Shown piece after piece: positions 12,084-20,608 of a stretch of DNA of 64,000 bases (positions are counted from its first letter, which is position 1; each line of letters starts with the position of its first letter). Source of the DNA: Proales similis (lineage: Eukaryota > Rotifera > Eurotatoria > Ploima > Proalidae); contig JAGVRJ010000004.1 of assembly GCA_019059635.1 (NCBI GenBank), positions 1,860,001-1,924,000 of the forward strand. The letters run 5' to 3'. A program made the position numbers and the translations under genes. The notes below the pieces were generated by a model that was given only the letters and a program-made list of their open reading frames with translations, was not told where the DNA came from and made no database searches.

Positions 12084-12776
12084 CTTCTCTTTCTCTCGGT
12101 CGTTGCTTTCACGATTCTAGAAACAAGAAACGAGTGGCTGTGATCACCGGAGCGAGTCAGTCAAGGCGTCTTTGATTCATTCAACGTGACATCACCACAC
12201 CAGACGTATAATGTTTCTCTTGCCTCTCTCTCTCTCTTTTGCTTCAATAACATGCGCATGGGCTTTTCAAAAGTAAGCGCACACTGTCAATGACGAAATA
12301 AATTTCACTTTAGTGAAATTTGCTTCTACCGCCAGCAAACGTTTAATTTGCAATTAGCGAATCTGAAGCGAAATCAGTCAAGTTTTGCAATTCTCTACGA
12401 AAGACCAACCATTCGTCAAACCTTGAATTCTTGTCTTGGACCAACTCGTTTTAACTTGCGCAAGCAGACTTTATCACGAGGAGGGGAAGTTCGTGTTTTA
12501 TTTAAGCGATTCGGTTTCCACAGGGATGTTTTAGATTTCATCGTTTTATCGATGGCCAAGTACACGAGGCCCGATTGGGAGGATGTGCTACCGGCTTGAA
12601 AGTGGTATCGTAGCCGAAAATAGTAAATGAACAAAGAACGAGAATGAGAGCGGCGAAATGCGATTTGAAGCGATGAATGAGAAAACGAAAAGGTGTTCGA
12701 ACAAGACGAGTCAAATCAACTCTGATCTTTAAAGTATTTGAAAAATAAAATAAATAGGAGAGAAGGCGCGAGCACG
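12084..12776. other. Divergent intergenic region (MetRS / small secreted protein)
   Basis: Holds the presumed MetRS promoter, a CT-rich run near 12222-12240 and a perfect inverted repeat at 12300-12321. An open frame at 12348-12599 has no recognisable motif and was not called. Confidence 0.5.
12300..12321. repeat. Perfect 9-bp inverted repeat with 4-bp spacer
   Basis: Arms AAATTTCAC and GTGAAATTT flank TTTA. It lies about 220 bp upstream of the MetRS start codon. It could be a dimeric transcription-factor site or chance; nothing else in the sequence decides. Confidence 0.6.
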
Positions 12777-13445
12777 ATGAGGTTGATGACGACTACGACG
12801 GCGATGACGGTGCGTTGGTTTATTGCTTTTACAATTCTGGCCGGCCTGAATGGCAACGAGCTTGGCGTCGAGGAGGAAGCACAGCGAGGCAAAGAGTTGG
12901 TGCGCCATGCGTTCGAGGCGTTGATATTCGGGCAGCCGAAAGAGACCGCGTACAAAGACATGTTCGTAGATACTTCCAAAGGCGCCAGTGCGATGCTCAG
13001 CGGCGCCAATGATCAAGTTTCAATCGACGAGCTCATACGACTCGGCATTCAGACTGTTCTGATCCTCGTCTCCAATAATCGGCCGGACCTTATTCCCGAC
13101 GACTTTAACCGTAAGCGGCCACAAGCGACGTAAAGGCTAGCACAGAACGCTCTAACATTCGTGAAGAGAAAAACCAAGAATTCAGCGCCTTTATCAGTAA
13201 TTTGAACAGCCTCCTGGAGAAACTGGTCGACAACGGCACGGGCAAAGTGAACGTGAGCGACATAAAATTCCTCATCAAAGGTAAATTAGTCGACCGAGTG
13301 TCAGAATGAAGAAAATCCAAGACTAAGGTGAGACACAGATGCATTGAGCAACGAGTTCTGGGCCTCGTTCAGCCGAATGCAACGTCAAGTGCAGCAAGCG
13401 ATCGAGAAGGAAGAAGCGGCCAAGTCCAAGAAAGAGGAGTTGTGA
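12777..13445 (+). CDS. Small secreted protein of unknown family
   Basis: Three exons (12777-13110, 13146-13280, 13339-13445) join in phase to 191 residues. The N-terminus has a hydrophobic stretch (VRWFIAFTILAGLNG) consistent with a signal peptide, followed by an acidic, mostly helical protein with no cysteine in the mature part. It has Leu-rich amphipathic segments (FISNLNSLLEKLVDN) and a charged Lys/Glu C-terminus (EKEEAAKSKKEEL). The introns are very short, 35 and 58 bp. The ATG at 12777 is the first in this frame; a later ATG (12786) would also keep the signal. No homologue is recognised. The gene is plus-strand and next to the GPI-protein gene, but the two show no sequence similarity. 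Confidence 0.7.
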
Positions 13446-13766
13446 TTGTGAAATTCGCGGCGGACATTTCGAATGTGTTGGGAGCTTCTTGCGCAAACAT
13501 TCGACATTCTTTTAAATTGTTGCATCGAATAAACAAGACGAAACGCGAATCACCACTGAGCAGTATAGATCGAATTTCGAGCCAAAAGCTGAATAGACAG
13601 TGCATGAGCTCAACGTCCGCCGACATTTGTTTGCGAACGCGGAGCGAGAGGGAAGCACATTTTGATTTGTTGTTTGAAACTTGCGAGCGAGCAAAGCTTA
13701 GAAAAGAGTCCCCTGTTTGCTCAATTTAGCTCATATCGTCTCTGTAAGTTTAGAATAAGAGCCGAA
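13446..13766. other. Intergenic spacer between two secreted-protein genes
   Basis: No gene is supported here. An open frame enters the downstream coding region in frame, but its product would lack a signal peptide, so the downstream ATG at 13767 is preferred and this stretch is read as 3' UTR, promoter and 5' UTR. Confidence 0.5.
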
Positions 13767-15161
13767 ATGAACTTGAGGATAGGAGCGTTGGCGGCTCTGG
13801 TGAGCCTATTGGTAATTTGCTCGGCAGTTGAGCAGCAGATTCCGAGCGAGAATCTCACCCACAGCGTTGTATGGATAACAGACTCGGTCAAATTTCCGAT
13901 TCGTTTGAACGAGTTTGTCGGCGACTCCAAGACGAACGGCGCCAATTTCCGCCACAACAACTGGGACTGGCTGAAGACCGGCGATTCCAAACTCGTTTCG
14001 CAACTGCCCGCTTATATGAAGGATTACGTGATTGTCGAGTCGAACGGCATTAACACACTGGTGATTGTCAACTACAACAATCAGACTCACGACCAGCTCT
14101 CGGCCTACGAGTCAAAGGAAGTAGTCTATTTTGAGAGTGACAAGTCCTATCGAATGGTCACCGACACCAACAAGAGACGCGACCTCTTTCATTTGGCCTA
14201 TTTCAAGCAGCAGTCGATCCGAGCTGAGAAAGCGGGCAACCAGCTGAAGCTCACCTGTGAGGCTGACTTTTTGGTTCGCAAGACCGAGCACATTCAGGCA
14301 CTGTTGACCGAAATGGAGAGCAAAGCGAGCTTCAAACTGCGCTCATCGCTGCCAGAATCCAACCTGAACCTGATCAGACAGCAGTACATGGGTGGTCTGT
14401 CGATTCCGGCTCGATTCAACGGACCTCTCATCTTGGTCGATGGCCCCGCTGCGCCTCAGCCATTCAACTACATCTATTCTCGTTTGTTGCGAACCCCGCC
14501 CAGCTTGAGGCCTTATCTTCAATTCTCTCCGTATGTGCATCCTTTGATGACTCGGGAAGAAAGAGAGCAGCTGAGAATTCAGAGACAGCGCAGCTACATG
14601 GCCAGTCTGATGCCGTTGCTGCGAGAGAAGCGCGACTCGTCTGACGAAGAGCAGCAGTCGCAGACAAGTTCGGACGAAGAACTTGCTGACTATGATAAGG
14701 AGAAGTTTGTGAAAATCAATTTGAAAATGGGCCCCTACATGATTTACGAACCGATCAATCCACAAGAGCAAGTGAGCTGCGAGCTGAATATGCTCAACAT
14801 GCGGCGACAAGTGGTTCACAGTTCTGTGGTCAGCAAAACTTTGGCTGAACTTTATCAAGTTGAAAAAGCTGAACGGCCGCAAAGCGAACAGTCCGCCTCA
14901 ACTTCCCAGTCGCCCATAGATGAAGAAACCACTCCCCAAGTGATAGCAGTCGAACAAATCTCGCTTCCATCAGAAAAGAGCCCAACATCAGAGGAAGCGC
15001 CTGCTCCGATCAAAATCAAAGCCAGCCCAGTTGAAAGCCTTAAAGCCGATCCTCGCTTGCGATCGAGCCCAATGTACGCGACTGCTTCGGCCAGCACCCT
15101 CGCTATCAGCAAATTCGTCTCTTTGCTGGCCCTCCTGGCAATCAGTTTTAATCTAAATTAA
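13767..15161 (+). CDS. Secreted, probably GPI-anchored surface protein, unknown family
   Basis: Intronless frame of 464 residues. There is a signal peptide (MNLRIGALAALVSLLVICSA), a globular domain of about 230 residues with a WDW motif (NNWDWLKTGDSKL), and a Pro-rich segment (RTPPSLRPYLQFSPY). Then comes a dibasic and Ser/Asp/Glu-rich patch (LREKRDSSDEE), a second short folded part, and a Ser/Thr/Pro/Glu-rich stalk. The C-terminus is Ala/Ser-rich and then hydrophobic with no charged tail (KFVSLLALLAISFNLN), the usual layout of a GPI-attachment signal. LREKR could be a furin-type site. No domain family is recognised. The ATG at 13767 was chosen over upstream codons because it begins a clean signal peptide. 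Confidence 0.75.
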   Translation: MNLRIGALAALVSLLVICSAVEQQIPSENLTHSVVWITDSVKFPIRLNEFVGDSKTNGANFRHNNWDWLKTGDSKLVSQLPAYMKDYVIVESNGINTLVIVNYNNQTHDQLSAYESKEVVYFESDKSYRMVTDTNKRRDLFHLAYFKQQSIRAEKAGNQLKLTCEADFLVRKTEHIQALLTEMESKASFKLRSSLPESNLNLIRQQYMGGLSIPARFNGPLILVDGPAAPQPFNYIYSRLLRTPPSLRPYLQFSPYVHPLMTREEREQLRIQRQRSYMASLMPLLREKRDSSDEEQQSQTSSDEELADYDKEKFVKINLKMGPYMIYEPINPQEQVSCELNMLNMRRQVVHSSVVSKTLAELYQVEKAERPQSEQSASTSQSPIDEETTPQVIAVEQISLPSEKSPTSEEAPAPIKIKASPVESLKADPRLRSSPMYATASASTLAISKFVSLLALLAISFNLN

Positions 15162-15863
15162 AAAATTCTTAAAGTGCCTGCTTTCGACTTTTCAAACAGC
15201 AGTAAGTGAAAGCGAGCGCAAGTTATTTCAATCTTCTTTTCAATCTGTCTAATTTCTTCAAACTTAATTCACTAATTTTCATCCTTTCTACTCTTCTGAG
15301 TCTCTTTCTTTTTCTCTCTCTCTCTTGATGCCTATTATATTCCAAAGTTTTGCTTCTTCTTGAATGATCTGTGCTTTGGGCGTCTTTTTCTCTGACTAAT
15401 GAGCATTCAGCCTCAATGTCAATGTAAAGTAAGCACAAAATGTAGAGCCGCTCAAACACACGCACACACACACACATTCGACCAAATAATTTCTTAAATT
15501 TCAATTCAAAATTGCAACAATCAAACAAATTCTAAGAGAAATCGAAAATTAGTAAAAAATAAGAAAAAATGAATTGCTAGAATTTTAACTTGCAACATCT
15601 TCTTTTAGAATAAACTCTTCTGCTCTACTTTTCTTCAAATGGAACTTCATAAATCACTTGCAATCTATTTTGAGTGACTCTTCATCGGTTAACTCGACAT
15701 TTATTAAATTCGTCTTATCAAAGCATTTTCTTTTTTTTTGATTCGATGAGTTTATTTTTTCTTGAAAGGAAAACAAAATTTGAAATATAAATTCGATGCT
15801 TGTCGAAAGGGAGAGCAAAACTAAAACTCGGGAAAACGGAACGCTTTGAAAGGGAGAAGGACA
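15162..15863. other. Intergenic region, convergent with sideroflexin
   Basis: A/T- and pyrimidine-rich sequence with a CA run near 15459-15476 and T runs near 15729. Open frames here are low-complexity. Nothing else is recognised. Confidence 0.5.
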
Positions 15864-15883
15864 ATCGAGGCTGCGGTCGCCGC

Positions 15884-16864
15884 CTAGAGCCCCTTGTTGT
15901 AGAAGACAAGCTCGTCCGGGGCAAATCCGTCTTTTAAAAGTTTCTCTCTCACTTCGTGCTCGAGTTTGCTCACCGTAACAGAGCTCATTTGAGGAAAGAC
16001 TGCGCAGCCGATCGGAGTAGCAAACACCAGACAAGTGCCGATGAGCAAAAGCTGAAGAGCCAAGGTCTTGGGCAAACTGCCTTTTATGCTCGGATATTTC
16101 TGCTCTAGTCGATTCATGACCAAGGGCGTGAGCACCATGCCGGGCACGGCCATGAGAATGCGGGAGAGAACCACCTGGGCGATGGCTTTCTTGGCCATCT
16201 TGGGCGACTGGCCAATTTTGTTGCCGTCCTTGTCGACCAGCTGGATGCCTTGCTGGATCTCTGTGCTTCGCATGAACGGAAGATTAATGCAGTTGGCCGC
16301 CGCCACAGCAGCGAACGGCACAAAGCGACCGGCGATCGGCGGCATCTTCTTGGTCATCGAGTTCAAAAAGATAGCAGTTGCTGTCGCGCTCGAGGTAGCA
16401 ATGCCGAATGAGGTGGCCAGACGCCAGTTGGAAATTGGCTTGTCACCACTTCGATTGGTGTAGTTGACCACGGCGTTGAAAGATTGGTTCACCACTTGCC
16501 AGAAAACGACTGCCGGTGTGGTCTGGTACCAAGTCATCATACCAGCGGTGATGAGCAAGTTGCCCGGCACCTGGGCGCTCATGCGGCCGACAAAAAACAT
16601 TTTCTCTTTGGTATCCGGATGATAGGCCGAGTCCATCAGGTATTTGGCCTTCCAGAGCTGGTCCTCGGTGACACCCGGTGGCAGCACTTTGGTCTTGCGA
16701 TAGTTCTCGACCAGCTGCTTGGCATTCTCAAGCTGACTGCCCGATGCCAAAATGTTCAACGGGTTGGTGGTGACGAAAAAGTGCTTGGCCCGACCCACAT
16801 ACGTGCTCTGATCGTAGCGAGGCTTGTCTATTTGAATGATGTTGCTTTCAATTTGCTGGGACAT
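15884..16864 (-). CDS. SFXN: Sideroflexin, mitochondrial amino-acid (serine) transporter
   Basis: Single-exon gene of 326 residues, close to the 322 of human SFXN1. The N-terminal PRYDQSTYVGRAKHFF, the HPDTKEKM segment with RMSAQVPGN, the NQSFNAVVNYTNRSGD motif, GRFVPFAAVAAANCINLP and the C-terminal VFYNKGL are hallmarks of the SFXN1/3 group. These proteins sit in the inner mitochondrial membrane and supply serine to one-carbon metabolism. About five hydrophobic segments are visible. The start at 16864 (MSQQIESN) is preferred: in-frame ATGs at 16906 and 16894 exist, but a TATA element overlaps 16916-16924, so transcription should begin near 16890 and family N-termini align with the later ATG. 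Absence of introns is notable beside intron-rich neighbours. Confidence 0.95.
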   Translation of the reverse strand: MSQQIESNIIQIDKPRYDQSTYVGRAKHFFVTTNPLNILASGSQLENAKQLVENYRKTKVLPPGVTEDQLWKAKYLMDSAYHPDTKEKMFFVGRMSAQVPGNLLITAGMMTWYQTTPAVVFWQVVNQSFNAVVNYTNRSGDKPISNWRLATSFGIATSSATATAIFLNSMTKKMPPIAGRFVPFAAVAAANCINLPFMRSTEIQQGIQLVDKDGNKIGQSPKMAKKAIAQVVLSRILMAVPGMVLTPLVMNRLEQKYPSIKGSLPKTLALQLLLIGTCLVFATPIGCAVFPQMSSVTVSKLEHEVREKLLKDGFAPDELVFYNKGL

Positions 16865-16913
16865 TCCAGACGAAAGTGAATACTCGAGCTCCATACTCTG
16901 CGCCATTTTCGCC

Positions 16914-16926
16914 ACTTATATATGCT
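16914..16926 (-). promoter_or_regulatory. TATA box of the sideroflexin gene
   Basis: On the minus strand the sequence reads CATATATAAGTGG. It lies about 50-60 bp upstream of the preferred start codon (16864) but only about 10 bp upstream of the first possible ATG (16906), which argues against the longer N-terminus. Confidence 0.6.
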
Positions 16927-17600
16927 CTCCTTGAGCGCCGCCGCTTGACGAACAAGACTACTTTACTAGTTTTTGGGTTTATGAGCCTGTTCTCTCACCT
17001 GTGCTTTGCTGTCAAACGATTTGAGCATTCGGCTCGGCCAAGTTCGAGAATGCATCATTCGAGTACTCGTGGACGCGTTTGTCGTTTTCAAGTTTGTCTG
17101 CTGTCAATCACTTGCTCGCCAAATCCTGACTGAGCTCAGCCATAAATTCTCAACGCTGCTCTCGAGCCGCCAACCGTCACACCCAACTGTCTGCCCAAGG
17201 CGGCTTTTCGTTTATTACTTGCCACATAACGCGCAACACGCTACGGCAAACCATACACTACCGCGGGCTTTGGAATATGGCGATCATTCGAGCTCAAACG
17301 GCTTTTATCAGTTAGCAGCAGCTTTTTTGTTTAATGTTGGAAGTTGGTTTTCGTTGACCGATCATGCTCTCGCGGCGATAAGCTGAATAATCGCATTTCG
17401 GTACAGTTGCGGTCAATTAAACTAGCCGCTTCGTTTTATGTGTCCTGACTTGGTGCAACTGTCCGTAAATGCCAACCAGCGAACTTTGCACTTAATAATC
17501 AACTCGCTTCGCTGGTTTTATAAACAGCGCACGCTGGCACAGACTCGGACAGTGGACGACTAAATTGAGTAAAAAGAACTCGAGCTTCAACAACAACAAG
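16927..17600. other. Divergent intergenic region (sideroflexin / peptide 1)
   Basis: Contains the sideroflexin upstream region and the peptide-1 promoter with a TATA box at about 17516-17524. No additional gene is supported. Confidence 0.5.
17515..17525 (+). promoter_or_regulatory. TATA box of cysteine-rich peptide gene 1
   Basis: TTTTATAAACA lies about 80 bp upstream of the peptide-1 ATG, leaving a leader of roughly 55 nt. Confidence 0.55.
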
Positions 17601-17601
17601 A

Positions 17602-17874
17602 ATGTGGCCGAAATGGAAAAGTGTATTTTGGGCGCTTTTTCTCGTCCTGGCAACGGTGGAGGCGGTGAGACGACCACCGAAATCGCTGCGAGTCATGTTC
17701 GGACGAAGAGTTGGATGGAGACCGAGCTTGCCCAGGGACATCGAGGAAAACTCAGAAGCGTGCCGATTGAACTCGAGAATCTGCTCGGAAGATTCTCAAT
17801 GCTGCAGCGAACTATGCCGCTGTTTCGATTGGAGTGTTTACCGAAGTCGAGGCTGTTTGAAAAAATGCCAGTAA
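17602..17874 (+). CDS. Secreted 8-cysteine peptide 1
   Basis: Intronless, 90 residues. A signal peptide (about residues 1-22, ending TVEA) is followed by a conserved basic segment RPPKSLRVMFGRRVG, then a spacer and a cysteine domain. The framework is C-x6-C-x5-CC-x3-C-x-C-x10-C-x3-C and is shared exactly with peptides 2 and 3. The CC-x3-C-x-C core resembles inhibitor-cystine-knot folds found in toxins, antimicrobial peptides and hormones, but fold and activity are inferred. This copy is the most divergent: GRR replaces GRP, and CFDWSVYRSRGC differs from the CFGW/CYGW form of the others. The segment ending MFGRR could be an amidation and cleavage site in this copy only. It lies on the plus strand, away from the other two. 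Confidence 0.85.
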   Translation: MWPKWKSVFWALFLVLATVEAVRRPPKSLRVMFGRRVGWRPSLPRDIEENSEACRLNSRICSEDSQCCSELCRCFDWSVYRSRGCLKKCQ

Positions 17875-18240
17875 AATTGCTTGATCATTAATAAACTCTT
17901 GAGCTTCAACTCGTTTTATTTGCTAGTTAGTAGCTTTATTTTAACTTTGATTTTCTTGATTGAGCTTTGCAGAAGAGCGCTTGGATAGGGGAAAAGAAAG
18001 CGAGATGCAGTTAAATTAGCTTTATCAGTAGAGCGTTCTCTTCGGGCTCTGATCCGTTTTAGATGAGTTTGATCGCCCGTCTGTTAGCAAGTGAACCTTT
18101 GCGATTTGGATGGTTAAGGCAGCAAACGCTTGAACGCTATCAACAAGTTAGCGAAATCTTCTGGCATTCGGCAAGTAGAGTAGAGCATCGGGCAAGTAGG
18201 CTTCTACTGACAGAATAGAATCTTCTGACTTGAATCAATC
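17875..18240. other. Intergenic region between peptide 1 and lipocalin
   Basis: An AATAAA at about 17890-17895, 16 bp after the peptide-1 stop, is a likely poly(A) signal. The rest is presumed lipocalin promoter; nothing else is seen. Confidence 0.5.
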
Positions 18241-18952
18241 ATGCAATCGATTCTACGCCTTTTCTTTCTGTTCGTATCAATTGTAGCAGCAGCTAGCGCT
18301 TCTAGGATCAGAGGCTGGGGCTGCCCGACTGTGCCGACAATGTCAACAGTAAATCTGGACAAGGTGAACTGACCCGTGTTCTATTTGCGCTAATTCACTT
18401 TGTACACTGACCTTGGTCCCTCAAGCTCTCTGGACGATGGTACATTCGGCTCCGATCAAACACTGAGGCGCAGCCGATGGTCGAGTGTTCATACATTGAA
18501 CTGAAAAAGCGAGGCTCTGACATGGCATTCAACTACTCGTCTCAAGCGTAATTGTCCTGCTCGAATATTGTCCAAATCACACTAATCGACTGCTCTCTAA
18601 AAGGTTGCTGAACCCCTCTAGGGTCTACTCGTATTCTGGCGCGTGCAAGATAGATTCAAAAGACAATTCGATATGGATCCACAGCGGCCCAGTGCCAAAG
18701 CTCACCCAGGCGGGCATGCTCGACATCCAAGTCGACCTCAAGTACACAGTGATGCAGACCGACTACCACAGCTCTATGCTTCTGGTGCGCTGCGAGTTCT
18801 TCCACAACATTGCCCAGGCCTACTTTTACCTGCTGACCAGACACAAGAAGGCGGTCGACTCGGAGACAATTGAAATGATGCAAGAGCTAGCAATGGATCG
18901 GCATTTGCCCGGCAATTTTCAACTCATCAATCAGGAAAAGTGCAAGAACTGA
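18241..18952 (+). CDS. Secreted lipocalin (apolipoprotein D-like)
   Basis: Exons 18241-18363, 18426-18547 and 18604-18952 join in phase to 197 residues. A signal peptide (MQSILRLFFLFVSIVAAASA) is followed by GWGCPTVPTM and the lipocalin signature around LSGRWYIRLRS (G-x-W). Conserved region 2 shows as TDYHSSMLLVRC, and region 3 as the C-terminal helix with SETIEMMQELA, ending in NQEKC. These match apolipoprotein D and insect lazarillo or glial-lazarillo types, which bind small hydrophobic ligands such as lipids, retinoids or pigments in an eight-strand barrel. Four cysteines fit the two usual disulfides. Which ligand is bound cannot be told. The introns are 62 and 56 bp. Confidence 0.9.
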
Positions 18953-19262
18953 GGTCTAGCTGATCTGATTGAATTCGATTTGCGTTTGAGTTTGCTCTAA
19001 AACTTGCAAGAGCGAATAAATTGGGCAGACTCTGCGTCATCAATAACTAGAAAGCGTTCAGTCTGTATAATGCTTGCCTGAAACATCACGCCTGTGCAAT
19101 CGTTGCCAATTGAGTGCGAATTTCTCTTATCGCATAATAAGCCTTCGGGCAATTCTCAACTCAATTTGGAGTTCCATCTGATAAAATCGACTTGGGCTCT
19201 AAAGTAAACATTCAGCAGCAAACACTGATTTGAACAGGCGGCTGCTAGAAAATAAAAACGAA
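18953..19262. other. Intergenic region between lipocalin and WD40 gene
   Basis: An AATAAA at about 19015-19020 follows the lipocalin stop. No other feature is recognised. Confidence 0.5.
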
Positions 19263-20468
19263 ATGAAGTTTCTTAAACAATTGATGATGGCCATCCTGGT
19301 GGTCTACTTGGCTATTCAGACTCGAACAGCGTTCTCGCTTCACTTTTCCAGTGCTGAGCAGAACTTTAAAAATGTTCCCCAACAGCTTGAGCTGTTCGGA
19401 TTCAGCCAAGGGAGGAGCCCTATTTCTCTCGAACGAATTCTATCCGGCGGCTCAAGTCAAGTGCTTTCTCTGGCATTGAAATCGCCGAGTGAGCTTGTCG
19501 TCGGGCTGGAAAACGGTTTCATCAATATATGGAGCCTGCCAGACGCAGAAATGATTTCAGCTTGTCAACTGCATACAAACTCGACACGTTCACTGGAAAT
19601 GCTGCCGAATGGCTATTTACTCACCGGCTCGTTCGACAGCACCATGAGCCAGGTGAACACGTCCGCGTGCAAAACAATCAAAAACATCGGCTTTCCTGGC
19701 TTCATCTCAAGCGTTGTCTATTTGGCAAATCAAAGCGTTGTGGCCGCCTCAAGTGGAGGAATGTTCGTTCTAACAGTTAAATCAGACGAGCAAGGTGCAA
19801 TGGTTCCCATGCAGATACAGAAGAAGCCTCCGGCCACTTGTCTTGTTCTTATTGACGACAAACTAGTGGCAAGCGGCTCGGACGATTCGCTCATCAGAAT
19901 CTGGAGAGTCGGGGAAAATACAGAGCAATTGAGAGAGCTAGAAGGTCACTCCAAAGGCGTGATATCTTTGGCAAGGCTTTCTCCCAGTCGACTGGCAAGC
20001 GGCTCATTAGATAAAACGATCAAAATATGGAACTTGGAAGCAGTGCATTCGGAGCGCACCCTGATTGGTCACACTGGTTATGTGAGGTCGCTGGCCTTAT
20101 TAGATGAGCACGTTCTTCTGAGCGCCGACAGCGATGGAGTCGTTAAAGCGTGGAACTGGAGCAGGGGCGAAGAGCTCATCTCTTTCAGAGCTCATGAGCA
20201 GGCCATAAACGATCTGGTTCGATTGACTTCGAATCAGTTTGCCACTGGCTCAGACGACGGCTTTGTAAAGATTTGGACTTTTCAGTTCTTCAACAGCGGC
20301 CCAAACGATTCTTCGCACGATCAAAACGACCACACAAGCGAATCGGGCTTCTCTCAGAATCAACTTCTTTATTTGATTCTACTGATATGCATTGCGTGCA
20401 CGTTGTTGACTTGTTGCATCGCAGCGATGCTGGTTCTGTCTTCTAGAAGAGTATCGACTCGATCTTAA
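19263..20468 (+). CDS. Membrane-anchored WD40-repeat protein with predicted luminal or extracellular propeller
   Basis: Intronless, 401 residues. The first in-frame ATG (19263) starts MKFLKQLMMAILVVYLAIQT, a good signal peptide. Residues of about 55-350 form roughly seven WD40 blades, clearest in the second half: SGSDDSLIRIWRVG, LEGHSKGVISLA, SGSLDKTIKIWNLE, LIGHTGYVRSLA, SADSDGVVKAWNW, TGSDDGFVKIWTF. A polar Asn/Asp/Ser linker leads to a C-terminal membrane helix (LLYLILLICIACTLLTCCIA) and a short basic tail (SSRRVSTRS). WD40 propellers are almost always cytosolic or nuclear, so a signal peptide plus C-terminal anchor is unusual and predicts a type I membrane protein with the propeller outside or in the lumen. 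Alternatively the N-terminal helix is a second membrane anchor. No named orthologue is recognised. Confidence 0.85.
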   Translation: MKFLKQLMMAILVVYLAIQTRTAFSLHFSSAEQNFKNVPQQLELFGFSQGRSPISLERILSGGSSQVLSLALKSPSELVVGLENGFINIWSLPDAEMISACQLHTNSTRSLEMLPNGYLLTGSFDSTMSQVNTSACKTIKNIGFPGFISSVVYLANQSVVAASSGGMFVLTVKSDEQGAMVPMQIQKKPPATCLVLIDDKLVASGSDDSLIRIWRVGENTEQLRELEGHSKGVISLARLSPSRLASGSLDKTIKIWNLEAVHSERTLIGHTGYVRSLALLDEHVLLSADSDGVVKAWNWSRGEELISFRAHEQAINDLVRLTSNQFATGSDDGFVKIWTFQFFNSGPNDSSHDQNDHTSESGFSQNQLLYLILLICIACTLLTCCIAAMLVLSSRRVSTRS

Positions 20469-20608
20469 AACTCACTTAAAATGCGTATTGACGTAGAAAA
20501 GAGACGATTTCTGATCTAAAGATTTGAAAAAAATTCTATATCTATTGTTTGAAAAAAATTCATTATTTAGTACAATTTTTTGCCTAATTCAGGCTTATAT
20601 GGGCCAAG

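Noticed and set aside
12348-12599. Plus-strand 83-codon frame upstream of the small secreted protein
   Set aside because: No signal peptide, motif or splice partner; it lies in the MetRS promoter region.
15654-16034. Minus-strand 126-codon frame overlapping the sideroflexin 3' end
   Set aside because: It is in a different frame from the real gene and partly covers its 3' UTR; composition is low-complexity.
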